Shown one piece after another: positions 11,054 through 23,779 of a DNA stretch of 64,000 nucleotides (the stretch's first letter is position 1; every line of letters begins with the position of its first letter). Origin of the DNA: Nicotiana tabacum (Eukaryota; Streptophyta; Magnoliopsida; Solanales; Solanaceae); NCBI RefSeq assembly GCF_000715075.1, contig NC_134095.1, positions 52,814,806-52,878,805 of the forward strand, given 5' to 3'. The notes beneath the pieces were generated by a model. That model had not been told where the DNA came from and did not search any database. It worked only from the letters and a program-made list of their open reading frames with translations. Made by a program: the position numbers and the translations under genes.

Positions 11054-13850
11054 TGTCACGACCCCAGTTCCCCCTCCATGAACATGTCGTGACGACAGCT
11101 AGTCCCTACGACTAGGTAAGCCTAACAATGCGGAAATAATATAACTTGCGGAAATAAGTAATTAAAAATTGAACAACTAGAAGAAAACTGTATATAAATG
11201 CCGCTTGGCATATACAACTCAACATCACAGAAACCTACCATATCATCCCAAAACCCGGAAACTCACGGGAACACAAGCTAATAGAAATGTAGTACAATGC
11301 TCTAACTCCAGAATGACTAAAACAACAGTAAGAAGGAAAGCTAACTACTAAAGATAGAATAAGATAGAGACTCCTTGGTCTGCGGACGCGACAAATGTAC
11401 CTCGAAGTCTCTGCTAGATCTCTCCGCCTTGAGGGTAATACGCCTGGGTAGAGGTACCTGGATCTGCACATGAAAAACATGCACAGAAGGGGCATGAGTA
11501 CACCACAACGGTACTCAGTAAGTGCCAAGCCTAACCTCGGTCGGGTAGTGACGAGGAAGGTCAGGGCCCTACTGAGGTTAAACATAATAATAAGTTGCAA
11601 CAGTATGAAATAAACAATATAAATGAGTACAGCAAAGAAATAAGGCAAGTTATACAAGACAATAATAAGTACACAAGGAACATGGTAACACGGAGTAAAA
11701 ACAGCTCAATACCAGTAGCAACAATAAGGATCTCCTAGGATACCGTCCTGTAGTCCCTTTTCATCAACTGTCCAAAGGATCTCCCGGGATACCGTCCCGT
11801 AGTCCATCATATGTATATATATATCTGAAGGATCTTCGGGGATACCGTCCTGTAGTCCGACTATCAATGCACAGGGATCTACCGGAATCCGATCCGTAGT
11901 CCCAAAGTAAATTTACAAGGAGATCTACAGGGAATCTAACACGTAGTCCCAAAGTAAACAAACAAGGGGAGCTACCAGAATCCCACATCCGTAGTCCCAA
12001 TGTAAATACACAGCCACAACAAGAAAGTATTCAGAAATGGAGTTCCATAACAAGGCAACAGGTAGTTCTAGCCTAACATGCTTCCACATAATTCAATCAA
12101 AACAACTTAAGCAAATAGGCAATTAGGTCAACTAAGCATGCTTTTCTAAACTAACACAGGTTATAATTGCATGTAGAGTAAAGCAGGTAAGAAAGAAACT
12201 CAGTCTAAATATTTAAAGTAAAACTGGATTTTCAACAATTAGCTCAAGTACGCACTCATCACCTCACGTACAAGGCATTCAATTACCAAATATCATATCC
12301 TAAGAGGAAGATCCCCCACACAAGGTTAAACAAGCCACTTACCTCGAACCAGCTCCAAAATCAACTCGAAACCACACGTTTGCCACGAGTAACTGACTCC
12401 AAATGGCCCAAATCTATTCAATTCAATTACATATCATAAATAACATCTCAAGCAACTGATTCTACGATTTAATTCAAAGCTAAGACACGAAATTAGGTAA
12501 AATGACCAAAACGCCCCTCAGGCCAACGTCTTAGAATTGGGTGAAATTAACATTTTCAGAATCCTCGTACTCTCACGAGTCTAACCATATAAAAATCTCC
12601 CAAATCGGATGTCAAAAACCCACTCAAAACTCAATAATTCAGTCTATGAAGTTTTACCAAATTTTCATTCAAAATCTGAAATTAAAGAAGGAATTTACAC
12701 TAAGATTAGTAGGTTACAAGTAAAAAGGAGTTTAGAATCATTACCCTATCAATGTCTCTGAAAAACCATCGAAATCTCGCTCAAATCCGAGCTCTTAAGC
12801 TTAAGTTTTGGTAAAAATGGCTAAACCCTTGGTTTTGAAATTTTTATAACTGCCCAGATATTTAATGCATCGCGAACGCAGGAGTACAATCGCGTTCGCG
12901 AAGAAGAAAAATGAAGGCTGCTCGAATTGCTCTACGCGAATGCGTGGAACAGTACGCGGACGCGAAGGCTTGGACTGGTAAAGCTACGCGAACGCGAGAT
13001 ATGGCATGCGAACGCGATGAAGAAAATAGGCACAACCCTCAGCGCCAAATAACACTATGCGATTGTGAGGGATTTGACATGAACACGAAGGGTAATAGGT
13101 CCTCCTCCAAGATTTACTCTACACGAACGCATGGAGGAGGATGCGGTCGCGAAGAAGAAAACAGGTCTGCAACAGCTGAAGCAAAATCTGCAATTTTAAA
13201 CAACTCCAAAATGCCCCGTTGAGCATCCGAAACACACCCGAGGCCCCCGGGACCTCAACCAAATACGGACATATCCCATAACATCATTCAAACTTGTACT
13301 AATCCTTAAACCACCTAAAACAACGTCGGAAACTCGAATTAATCAAGGATTTAAGCCTAAGAACTCCAATTTTCCTCAAAATATGCTTTCGATCAAAAAC
13401 CTAACCAAACCACATCAGAATGACCTGAAATTTTATACAAACATCCCGAATGACATGACTTAACTACTCTAACTTCTGGAATTCCATTTTGACCCTCGGA
13501 TAAAAATCTCACTATCGGACCGGAAACTTCAAAAATTTAAACTTCGGCATTTCAAGCCTAAATTAGCTATGGACCTCCAAAACACATTCCGAATAGGCTC
13601 CCAACCCCGAAATCACCTAACGAAGCTAACAGAACCATCAGATTTCTATTCCAAGGCCGTCTTCACACTGTTCCGACTACGAACAACTTTCCAACACTTA
13701 AGATCTCATTTAGGGACTAAGTGTCTCAAAACTCTCCGGAACTCAAAACCGAAAATCCTAGCAATTCAATTTAGAAGAAATAGACTTGGGGAAAGCAGTT
13801 AATAGGGGATCAGGGCGTAGATTATTAAGATGACCAGCCGGGTCATCACA
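11054..13850 (-). repeat. E2 3' LTR (complete, about 2.8 kb)
   Basis: On the minus strand it starts TGTGATGACCC (13850) and ends CGTGACA (11054). It matches 18972-20456 over its first 1485 bp (plus coordinates) with no net length change. A block at 11700-12000 repeats 'ggatctccgggataccgtcccgtagtcc' five to six times in variant form. A CpG-rich dyad array lies at 12870-13160. It has no protein gene; open frames here are spurious. Confidence 0.93.
11705..12000. repeat. Degenerate short tandem repeat in E2 LTR
   Basis: Variants of 'ggatctcccgggataccgtc' followed by 'cgtagtcc' recur at about 11730, 11775, 11829, 11875, 11921 and 11965, at about 45-50 bp spacing. The same array is at 19645-19925 in the other LTR. 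Confidence 0.8.
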
Positions 13851-16800
13851 TCCTCCTACACTTAAACATTCGTTCGTCCTCGAACGAGCATAGAGACATA
13901 CCTGAAGTAGTGAAAAGATGAGGGTAACAGCTGCGCATATCTTGCTCGGTCTCCCATGTCACCTCCTCGGCCGGCTGACCCCACCACTGAACCTTTATTG
14001 AAGCAATGATCTTTGACCTCAACTTTCTGACCTGCTTGTCCAATATAGTCACTGGCTCCTCAATATATGATAAATCCTTGTTCAATTGGACTGAACTAAA
14101 ATCGAACACGTATGACGGGTCACCGTGATATCTCCGGAGCATCGAAACATCAAATACCAGATGAACTCCTGCCAAGCTGGGAGGTAAGGCAAGTTCATAA
14201 GCAACCTCCCCAACACACCTCAATACCTCAAAAGAGCCAATAAATCTCGGACTCAACTTCCCTTTCTTCCCAAATCTCATAACACCCTTCATAGGCGAAA
14301 CCTGAAGCAGAACCCGCTCTTCGACCATATATGAAACATCATGAACCTTCCGGTCCGCGTAGCTCTTCTATCTGGACTGGGCTGTATGGAGTCTATCCTG
14401 AATCACCTTAACCTTCTCCAAATCATCCTGAACCAAATTGATGCCCAATAGCCTGGCCTCACCCGGCTCAAACCAACCCACCGGAGATCTACACCTCATA
14501 CAATATAAAGCCTCATATGGCGCCATCTGAATGCTGGACTGATAGCTGTTGTTATAAGCAAACTCTGCCAATGGAAGAACTGATCCCAAGACCCTCCAAA
14601 CTCAATCACACACGCATGGAGCATATCCTCAAGAATCTGAATAGTGCACTCGGACTGTCCATCCATCTAGGGGTGAAATGCTGTGCTCAACTCCACCCAA
14701 GTACCCAACGCCTGCTGAATGGCCCTCCAGAACCGTGATGTGAACTGAGTACCTCTGTCTGAAATAATAGAAACTGGAATACCATGCAGACGAATGATCT
14801 CCTGGATATAAATCTCCGCCAACCGCTCTGAAGAATAAGTAGTACACATAGGAATAAAATGAGCGGACTTGATCAGCCGATCTACAGTCACCCAAATAGC
14901 ATCAAACTTCTTCAAAGTCCGTGGAAGTCCAACTACAAAGTCCATAGTGATACGCTCCCACTTCCACTCCAAAATCTCTATCTGCTGAAGCAACCCACCT
15001 GGTCTCTGGTGCTCATACTTCACCTGCTGACAATTGAGGCATCTAGCTACAAATCCAACTATATCTTTCTTCACCCGCCTCCACCAATAGTGCTACCTCA
15101 AATCTTGATACATCTTCGCGGCACCCGGATGGATGGAATACCGCGAACTATGGGCCTCCGCTAAAATCAACTCTCGAAGCCCATCAACACGGGGCACACA
15201 AATCCGACCCTGCATCTTCAATATCCCATCCTCTCCAATAGTCACATCTCTGGCATCACCGTGCTGAACCTTGTCCTTGAGGACAAGTAAATGAAGGTCA
15301 TCATACTTCCGCTCCCTAATACGATCGAATAAGGAAGACTGAGAAACCACGCAAGCTAGGACTCGACTGGGCTCTGAAAGATCCAGTCTCACAAACTGAC
15401 TGGCTAAGGCCTGAACATCCATCACCATAGGCCTCTCTGAAGCTGGTAAATATACCAAACTCCCCAAACTCTCCGCTCGGCAACTCAAGGCATCATCCAC
15501 CACATTGGCCTTGCCCGGGTGATATAAAATAGTGATGTCATAATCCTTCAGCAACTCTAGCCACCTCCTCTAGCGCAAATTTAGATCCTTTTGCTTGAAT
15601 AAATGTTGTAAGCTCTGATGGTCAGTATAAATCTCACAAGGCACACCATACAAATAATGACGATAGATATTCAAGGTATGAACAATGGCAGCTAGCTCAA
15701 GGTCGTGGATAGGGTAATTCTTCTCATGTATCTTCAACTGTCTGGATGTGTAGGCAATCACCCTACCGACCTACATCAACACCGCTCTGACGCCAACCCG
15801 TGAGGCATTATAATAAACTGTATAAGACCCCGAACCAATAGGTAATATCAAAATTGGGGCTGTAGTCAAAGCTGTCTTGAGCTTCTGAAAGCTCCCCTCA
15901 CACGCCTTTGTCCATTGAAATGGAGCACCCTTCTAGGTCAATCTAGTTATAGGGGCTGCAATCGATGAAAACCCCTCCATAAAACAACAGTAGTAGCCCG
16001 CCAAGCCAAGGAAACTACGAATATATGTAGTTGAGGATGGCCTAGGCCCTGCATGACCTCTACCTTCTTCGAATCTACCCGAATGCCCTCACTCGATACC
16101 ACGTGGCCTAAGAATGCCACAGAATCCAACCAAAACTCACATTTTGATAACGTTGCATATAACTTCTTCTCTTTTAGGGTCTGAAGCACGATCCTCAGGT
16201 GCTACTCATAATCTTCCCGACTCCGGGAATACACCAAAATATCATCAATAAAAATAATAACAAACGAGTCAAGATAGGGCCGGAACACACTGTGCATCAA
16301 ATGCATAAAAGCTACTGGGGCATTGGTCAGCCCAAATGACATAACAAGGAACTCATAATGACAATACCGAGTCCTGAAGGCAGTCTTCGGGATATCTGGC
16401 TCCGAAATCTTCAATTGATGATAACCAGAGCGCAAATCAATCTTAGAAAACACCAGTGCACCCTGAAGCTGGTCAAACAGATTATCAATACAAGGCAAAG
16501 GATAAAGGTTCTTCACTGTAACCTTGTTCAACTGGTGATAATCGATACACATACGCATAGAACCATTCTTTTTCTTTACAAACAAGACAGAAGCACCCCA
16601 AGGTGAAATACTGGGTCGAATAAAACCTTATGAAGCAATTCCTGTAACTGATCCTTCAATTCCTTCGACTCAGGAGGAGCCATACGATACGAAAGAATAG
16701 AAATGGGCTGAGTGCCCGGCAACAAATCAATGCCAAAATCAATGTCTCTATCTGGCGGCATGCCCGGAAGATCAGCTGGAAACACATCAGGATAATCCCA

Positions 16801-17493
16801 TACTACTGGGACCGAATCAACAGAATGGGTATCAACACTAACATCTCTCACATAAGCTAAATATGTGGCATACCCCTTCTTAACCATACAATGGGCTTTA
16901 AGGAAAGAGATAACTCTACTGAGAGTGTGATCTAAAGTACCACTCCACTCAACACGCGGTATACCTGGCATAACCAGCGTCACGGTCTTGGCATGACAAT
17001 CAAGAATAGCATAATGGGGCGACAACAAGTCCATGCCCAAGATAATATCAAAATCAACCATGCTGAGTAACAATAAATCTGCTCTGGCCTCAAAACCATG
17101 AATAATAACCAAACATGACCGATAAATGCGGTCCACAACAAGAGAATCCCCCACAGGAGTAGAAACATATACAGGAGAACTCAAAGAATCTTGGGGTACA
17201 CCCAAATGCGGAGCAAAATAAGAACACACATAAGAGTAAGTAGAGCCTGGATCGAATAGAACTGATGCATATCTGTGACAAACTAGTATAATACCTGTGA
17301 TGACAGAATTAGAGGCAACAGCCTCGGTACGAGCTGGAATAGCATAATATCTGGCCTGGCCTCCCCCTCTAAGGCGACCTCTACCTCCCCGGCCTCCGCC
17401 CCTAGCTGGCTGGGTAGATGGGGTAGCAGCTGGAGCTGGAACTCTATGGGGCACGCTGTGGCTGAGCAGTTTGTGAAGATGCACCCCTCTCAA
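13846..17493 (-). pseudogene. pol: E2 pol: protease, RT, RNase H, integrase, chromodomain
   Basis: From 17493 down: a Gly/Arg-rich linker; protease site 'VLFDPGSTYSYVCSYF' (about 17250); RT from 16585 with '[20 protein letters not shown]', '[11 protein letters not shown]' and '[13 protein letters not shown]'-like core (about 16210-16260); RNase H '[18 protein letters not shown]' (about 15600) ending 'YHPGKANVVDDALSC'. Integrase has the C-x2-C zinc part 'RCLNCQQVKYEHQRPGG' (about 15020), 'MDFVVGLPR' and 'ISDRGTQFTSRFW'. The chromodomain lies at about 14060-13920 ('VTWETEQDM'). Breaks are frameshifts near 17465, 16625, 16000 and 14580, and TAG stops at 16202, 15771, 15570, 15093, 14667 and 14368. 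The 3' end of the frame runs over the PPT and stops inside the LTR at 13846-13848. Confidence 0.93.
13851..13863 (-). other. E2 polypurine tract
   Basis: The minus strand reads AAGTGTAGGAGGA directly before the 3' LTR start TGTGATGACC. The same arrangement occurs at 29071-29083 (E5) and 39110-39122 (E3). Confidence 0.85.
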
Positions 17494-18769
17494 GTCTGGG
17501 GCAGTCCCTAACTATATGGCGTGTATCACCACACTCGAAACAAGCTCTGGGAGGATATGGTGGCTGTGACTGGCTAGGGCCAGGTCTGCTGGGCTGACCT
17601 CTGAAAGCACCCCGCGCAGGAGGTGCGCTAGAAACCAGAGGTGCATAGTAAGGCTCCTGAGGTTTAGGAGGAGCTGGAGCACTGCTAGCTACTGGAAGAG
17701 CTGAATGAACGGGGCGACCCATATAACCCATGCCATGACGACCTGCTGCTGGGGTACGGGCACCAGAGTAGTGGCCCGACTCTCGAGACCTCTTGGCCTC
17801 CCTCTCCTCTCGCTCCCTAGCGAGCATACCCTCGACCCTCCTAGCAATGCTCACTACCTGCTGATAAGGAATGTCTATTTCCAACTCTCGAGCCATGCTA
17901 GATATGATGGGTAGGATAAGACCCTCAATGAACCGGCGAACCCTCTTGCGGATAGTAGCAACCAAGGCCGGTGCATGCCTAGCCAATCTGGTATACCGAA
18001 TAGCATACTCTGAAACGGTTATAGTACCTTAGCGCAAATGCTCAAACTCTGCGCACCATGCGTCCCTGAGGCTCTGGGGAACAAACTCTCTCATGAACAT
18101 ATCTGAGAGCTGGGTCCAGGTCAATGAAGCAGCCTCGTCTGGATTGTCTATCTCATAAGTGCGCCACCAATCGTAGGCGGCTCCCCGAAGCTGGAAGGCA
18201 GTAAAGGAAACCCCGCTAGATCCGGATATACCCATAGTGCTAAGAATATGGTGGCACTCCTCTAGGAATCCCAAGGCATTGTCTGATGCTAATAAATTGA
18301 ATACCGGAGGATCATACTTCTTGAACCTCTCAAGTCTCCGCTGCTCATCCTGTGAAGCAGCTGCCCCATCCTCGGGCTGAACTGGTATTGCAAGTGGTGC
18401 TGGAATGATCTCTAGGACCTGCTCAACATGCACTCGCTGCTCCAAAGTGCGGGCGGTGGGAGTCTGTGCTCCTCCCCCGGCCTGGGATGTGGCTGCAGCA
18501 AGGGGAAGCAACCCTGCCTGAGCCAAGGTAGTGTACATAGTCATGAATTGTGCTAACATCTCCTGAAGGGCTGGAGTAGTAGTGGCAGTAGGCGTGTTAG
18601 GTGCCTGGACTCCGGCTAGATCTGCTGGTGGTACCTCGGCGACAGCTTGCACAAGTGCTCTCGCTGCACCACATGCGTGTCCTTGGCCTCTATCCCGGCC
18701 CTGGTCTCTGACGGCTACAGGAGGGGGCGCGGGAGCCTGATCATCTTGAGCAGCACGTGTCCTCACCAT
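17444..18769 (-). pseudogene. gag: E2 gag with CCHC zinc knuckle
   Basis: ATG at 18769 (MVRTRAAQDDQ) is chosen over 18790 because the family usually starts there. An Ala/Pro-rich N-terminus leads to the capsid core 'RRLERFKKYDPPVFN', 'GAAYDWWRTYEID' and 'MFMREFVPQSLRDAW'. A TAA at 18029-18031 interrupts it; the same frame continues from 18028 to 17444 with 'REREEREAKRSRESGHYSG' and the zinc knuckle CFECGDTRHIVRDC (C-x2-C-x4-H-x4-C, intact). It leaves the frame near 17465. Apart from the stop and the frameshift it is well preserved. Confidence 0.92.
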
Positions 18770-18956
18770 CTGTGAGAGAATAGAAGACAAAATTTTAGAA
18801 TTGTGATATCAAAATATCGCACGACAAGGAAATCAAATGAAGTGAAAATTTTCCTAATAGTTACATAGCCTCTCGTAGATAAGTACAGATATCTTCGTAC
18901 TGATTAGCGAGAATCTAATAAACCAGCCTGTGTTCCGTGACTCCTATGAACCAAGA

Positions 18957-18968
18957 TCTCTGATACCG
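18957..18968 (-). other. E2 primer-binding site
   Basis: The minus strand reads CGGTATCAGAGA, two mismatches from TGGTATCAGAGC (initiator tRNA-Met type), 3 bp from the LTR end. The E5 site at 33270 is a perfect match. Confidence 0.8.
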
Positions 18969-18971
18969 ACT

Positions 18972-20456
18972 TGTTACGACCCTAGTTCACCATCCGTGAA
19001 CATGTCATGATGGCACCTAGTCCCTACGACTAGGTAAGCCTAACAATGCGGAAATAATATAACTTGCGGAAATAAGTAATTAAAAATTGAACAACTAGAA
19101 GAAAACTGTATATAAATGCCGATTGGCATATACAACTCAACATCACGGAAACCTACAATATCATCCCAAAACTCGGAAACTCACGGGAACACAAGGTAAC
19201 AGAAATGTAGTACAATGCTCTAACTCCGGAATGTCTAAAACAATAGTAAGAAGGAAAGCTAACTTCTAAAGATAGAATAAGATAGAGACTCCTTAGTCTG
19301 TGGACGCGGCAGATGTACCTCAAAGTCTTTGCTAGATCTCTCCGCCTCGAGGGTGATACACCTGGGTAGAGGTACCTGGATCTTCACATGAAAAACATGC
19401 ACAGAAGGGGCATGAGTACACCATAACGGTACTCAGTAAGTGCCAAGCCTAACCTCGATTGCGTAGTGACGAGGAAGGATAGGGCCCTACTGAGGTTAAA
19501 CATAATAATAATTTGCAACAGTATGAAATAAACAATATAAATGAGTACAACAATGAAATAAGGCAGGTTATACAAGACAACAATAAGTACACAAGGAACA
19601 GGGTAACACGGAGTAAAAACATCTCAATACCAGTAGCAACAATGAGGATCTCCCAGGATACCATCCTGTAGTCCCTTTTCATCAACTGTCCAAAGGATCT
19701 CCCGGGATACCATCCCGTAGTCCATCATATGTATATATATATCCAAAGGATCTTCCGGGATACCGTCCCGTAGTCCGACTATCAATGCGCGAGGATCTAC
19801 CGGAATCCGATCCGTAGTCCCAAAGTAAATATGCAGGGGGATCTACCAGGAATCTAACCTGTAGTCCCAAAGTAAACAAATAAGGGGGAGCTACCGGAAT
19901 CCCACATCCGTAGTCCCAATGTAAATACACAGCCGCAACAAGAAAGTATTCAGAAATGGAGTTCAATAACAAGGCAACAAGTAGTTCTAGCCTAACATGC
20001 TTCCACGTAATGAAATCAAAACAACTTAAGCAAATAGGCAATTAGGTCAACTAAGCATGCTTTTCTAAACTAACACAGGCTATAATTGCATGTAGAGTAA
20101 AACAGGTAAGAAAGAAACTCAGTCTAATTATTTAAAGTAAAATTGGATTTTCAACAATTATCTCAAGTACGCACTCGTCACCTCACGTACAAGGCATTCA
20201 ATTACCAAATATCATATCCTAAGGGGAAGGTCCCCCACACAAGGTTAGACAAGCCACTTTCCTCGAACCGGCTCCAAAATCAACTCGAAACCACATGTTT
20301 GCCACGAGTATCCAACTCCAAATGGCCCAAATCTATTCAATTCAATTACATATCGTATATAACATCTCAAGCAATTGATTCTACGATTTAATTCAAAGCT
20401 AAGACGCGAAAATAGGTAAAATGACCAAAATGCCCCTCAGGCCAACGTCTCGGAAT
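18972..20456 (-). repeat. E2 5' LTR, truncated
   Basis: It matches 11054-12538 base for base in length, with scattered substitutions. Similarity stops abruptly after 'gccaacgtctcggaat' at about 20456, where the other LTR continues with 'tgggtgaaattaac'. The missing part is the LTR's transcription-start half on the minus strand. Confidence 0.92.
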
Positions 20457-23400
20457 CGTCTTGCGGTGGATAAACTTCTAGAAGGCCAAGTGTGAGAAAC
20501 ATGAGTTGAGTAGTTTCTTAAAGGAATAAGTTTGACCAAAGTGGGAGAGTGACATGGTAGCATATGGGTTCTGTGGTAGGATGACTACATGCCTTGAGAA
20601 AAGTTTAGAGTTATTCGGGATTCACGGTAGACAGTAACTAGGTCTACGGACTACTTTGGAATATTGACTAATATACTGAAGATGATTGTATGTGACATGA
20701 GGGAGTTGCTTAATATGAAGAGGGATGCAACATGATTCTGGAGTGGAATGTGTCGTCGCACCTTTAGTTGATGTCAATGGGGAGTGGACGGACTTGTACA
20801 GCTGGTGAATGAGCGCGGGCTCAGGATGGTTATTGGTTTCACAGTAATTATACTTGGTGCAGCATAGTTGGAAGATGTCGGCGTGGAATTTCCACATGTG
20901 GGTTGCCTCTTGTGAGCAGGTTAACGGTTGCGTGGTGTTGACGAAGCTTCTGCAAAGAATTCTATTGGTATCCGGTAAGAGGTCGAACATGTGAATGTGG
21001 CTAGTGATTCAGAGCGTTCATAAAATGGTTAACAAAGAGATTTCAAGGAATTTGGCAGGTCGATTGCGCGATGTCGTGTTATTAAGGAAGAAGGAATCTT
21101 AGTAGGTTCCAGGGTATGTAATGGTAGCTTCAATCTAAGCGGAAGAGCCCCACCGCCTACGATTAGATTGCATGGTTGTCTGCTTGTGAGGTTTCTTGTT
21201 ATCGGCATATTGGTGGATTAATATGAATAATGAAAGAGATCATCAGTGGTAATTTGAGCAACAGATTTGAGGAATGTATGCTATAATTGGCCTTATCAAT
21301 TCATGTTCAGGCTTTGGGAAGACTCAGGATTTATGCTTCGTATAGAGGTGAGTTACAAGGTAGGTGATTTAGTCGGGTGCTTCTTTGAAAGGGTGTTCAT
21401 GTGCTAGAAGAGCCTTGGAGTTGATTATATTTGGGACCAAGCCAAAGTAGGTGACTCTCAACAACGGTCCTAGTGGATTCAAAGGTTAAAGTGCGGTACC
21501 TGTGAATTTTAAGTCCGTAGTATAGTTAAGTACCGAGCTTTTACAGCGGATTATGAAAAGGGGGCTTGGAGTGTTCTATGTTATCTTCGGCCTGTGCTGT
21601 ACCATTGGAGTAACGAGAGAAAATAACTTCGGATTCATGGAGAAATTATGAGGATGGGTGTACCAGTTAAAGATGCAAATATGCGCTCAAGGAGGGTATG
21701 TGATGGTTCATGGGTTTTGAGACAACTAGGTCACGTAAAATAAGGTCACTCGAGAAAAGTGCGTATTTGGGTTCGTTATGTTTTGAATGGAGCTATTATT
21801 ATTCCTAAGACAAGTCCAGATTAAATTAAAAGAAGTCGAATTGGTTAGCAATGATTGAATTGGCATGATGGCGGTAATGATTAGTTCCTTCAGTATGTTA
21901 AGATATACATGTTCTTTGTGGCAGTATGTGTGAGGCTTGGCGGCCACAGTAATTGATTTTATTTGGAAGCATTTGAGTATTATGGTATGTTATGTGTAGA
22001 TGGATCCCAGAAGAGTTATGGTGGTTTAGATCACCACTTGAGGTTGCTATTTTCTGCGATTATGGAAATTCAGTCGCGTGTTACAGTGGTTCTCCTGAAA
22101 TGAGTTAAGTGAAAGGTTTCTATATGATGAAGTGTGTACCCTATTAGTGGTTCAGGAGTTATGATGAAATCTTGTACTCTTGCGTATTGGCATGATTAGG
22201 TGCAATATGTAGCATGGGAATTAGAATTTGAGTATTAAGGTTGTGGTTCCGTGTTGACAAGAATGTCACAAGCTCGGATGAGCGGGAAAGGAATCAGATG
22301 GTTAGAGTAAGCTAGTATTGTCTTTAGAGTCACCTGAGAATGGTGTCATATGTAAGAGACCTTGTGTACGGATTTGTGGGTCCTTGATTCACTTTACAAC
22401 ATTTGTGTGGCCGGTGGTATGGATGTGCAGACTTGTTACCTGGTGCAGAAGGTCAAGGGAGCGTATCCCATGGGAAGATTGTATAAGTGTGATATGTAGT
22501 CACTTGATTGATTGAAGATTGAAACCGAATATGGAGATTTTGATACTATCGCTAATGTGAGAGTTTAGGCTTGGAAGGCATTCTATTCATTTGGGTGTGA
22601 ACTGAGGATGTTTGTTCCGGATTCGATGGTTGTTCTTGTGTGTCACGGGAAAAAGGGTTACCGTGGATCCTTGAAAGGTTACTAGCCCAGTGCGGTACGG
22701 TCAGAATCGGCTTGAGGTCCGTGGATGGATCTAAATGTGAATGTGGGCTCTATATTAGGTCGGATGTTCATTTGAGCATATCGTTGTTTATGGAGGAGTC
22801 TTCGGGCCTTAGGTGTTACTTCTGTTGTCGGCTATTTCATGTAATACTCTATTGTGCCGTGTGGGTTGTGAAGTGGTTTGATTATTTGCACTCGTATCAA
22901 GATCCAGTGTAGTTTGTGGTGCTATATGAGCAGGATGGATCTCGAGATGCAAGTCATTTATTGCACCTTAGCTGTGCTTGCGTTTTGTAGCTTACAACGC
23001 TATCCATCTCCCCTGGATTTACATTATGCACTTCGCGTGCTTTTGTTGATATTCGGGTATTTCGCAGGTATGAGCATTTTAACTTGGTAAGTATTTTCTT
23101 ATAGATTATTATGTGTAGATCGAGTGGTATGCCGCCACGGGTATGTTGTTTGGGTCGGGTGGAACGCCGCCACATGGAACATGGTTGGATCGGGTTGCAC
23201 GCCGCAATGGTATCATGTGTGGATCGGGTTGCACGCCGTAACAATGCGATGTTGAAGACACTTTCCCATATCTATTCTTGTGTGTTTTGCTTCTCATTTT
23301 CTAAGGAAGGTTCATAACATCTTTTCGGTTGTTTAATTTAATTACGTGGGTTGAGCAATTCTTTCCAAAGTTCGTTACCTTATGTATCACATTCGAGTTT

Positions 23401-23779
23401 GTAGCTAGTTGGCACATTGTGGCATCATATGAGACTTTTAGCAGTGTCTGAGGTGGCTTATTGCCTAAGCAGCTTGTACTAGGTGAGATGAGATTATTGG
23501 ACCTGGGATCAGTGTGATCAGATTTATATGAGGCACATTAAAGAGTAAATATCGATATTCAGTTCAGAATGAGGTAATGGTTCGCGTCGGGAGGAGAGAC
23601 TCCATGAATTGTGATTCAGTGGGTGGTTATGAGTTTCTACACATCTCTTCTATTGTGGAAGTATTACGAGAGTTGAAACGGGACTTATATGCTTCATGAG
23701 GTATGTTGTGGGCCTTAGATTTGTGGGATTTCGACTATTTTTGTCAGAGGATGTTATTATGGACATGTGAATAATACGG
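20457..23779 (+). other. E3 internal region, non-coding remnant
   Basis: No supported gene; the small open frames show no known motif. The strand is assigned because the sequence is continuous, across the E4 insertion, with a PPT and LTR start on the plus strand. Near 23115-23250 the phrase 'gatcgggttgcacgccgc' repeats three to four times. It resembles the reverse complement of 'gctgcggcgtgcagcccgatcc' in the E5 LTRs (26880, 34025). Confidence 0.6.

Larger units (their letters stand above)
11054..20456 (-). mobile_element. E2: Tekay/Del-type chromovirus, one LTR truncated
   Basis: Read on the minus strand: 5' LTR remnant (20456-18972), PBS, gag with zinc knuckle, protease, RT with FIDD box, RNase H, integrase, chromodomain, PPT, 3' LTR (13850-11054). 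The gene order, the chromodomain and the initiator-tRNA-Met type PBS identify a chromovirus of the Tekay/Del clade. It is inserted in the E1 tandem repeat. The left flank is 'cccac'; the right flank is lost because the 5' LTR stops at 20456. Confidence 0.94.

Noticed and set aside
11235..12000. Minus-strand open frames of 140 and 78 codons
   Set aside because: They lie in the E2 LTR and recur in the other LTR (19384-20041) with different breaks, so they are LTR sequence, not genes.
20457..23779. Search for a host gene between E2 and E4
   Set aside because: Only short open frames without motifs. The stretch is continuous with the E3 PPT and LTR once E4 is removed.
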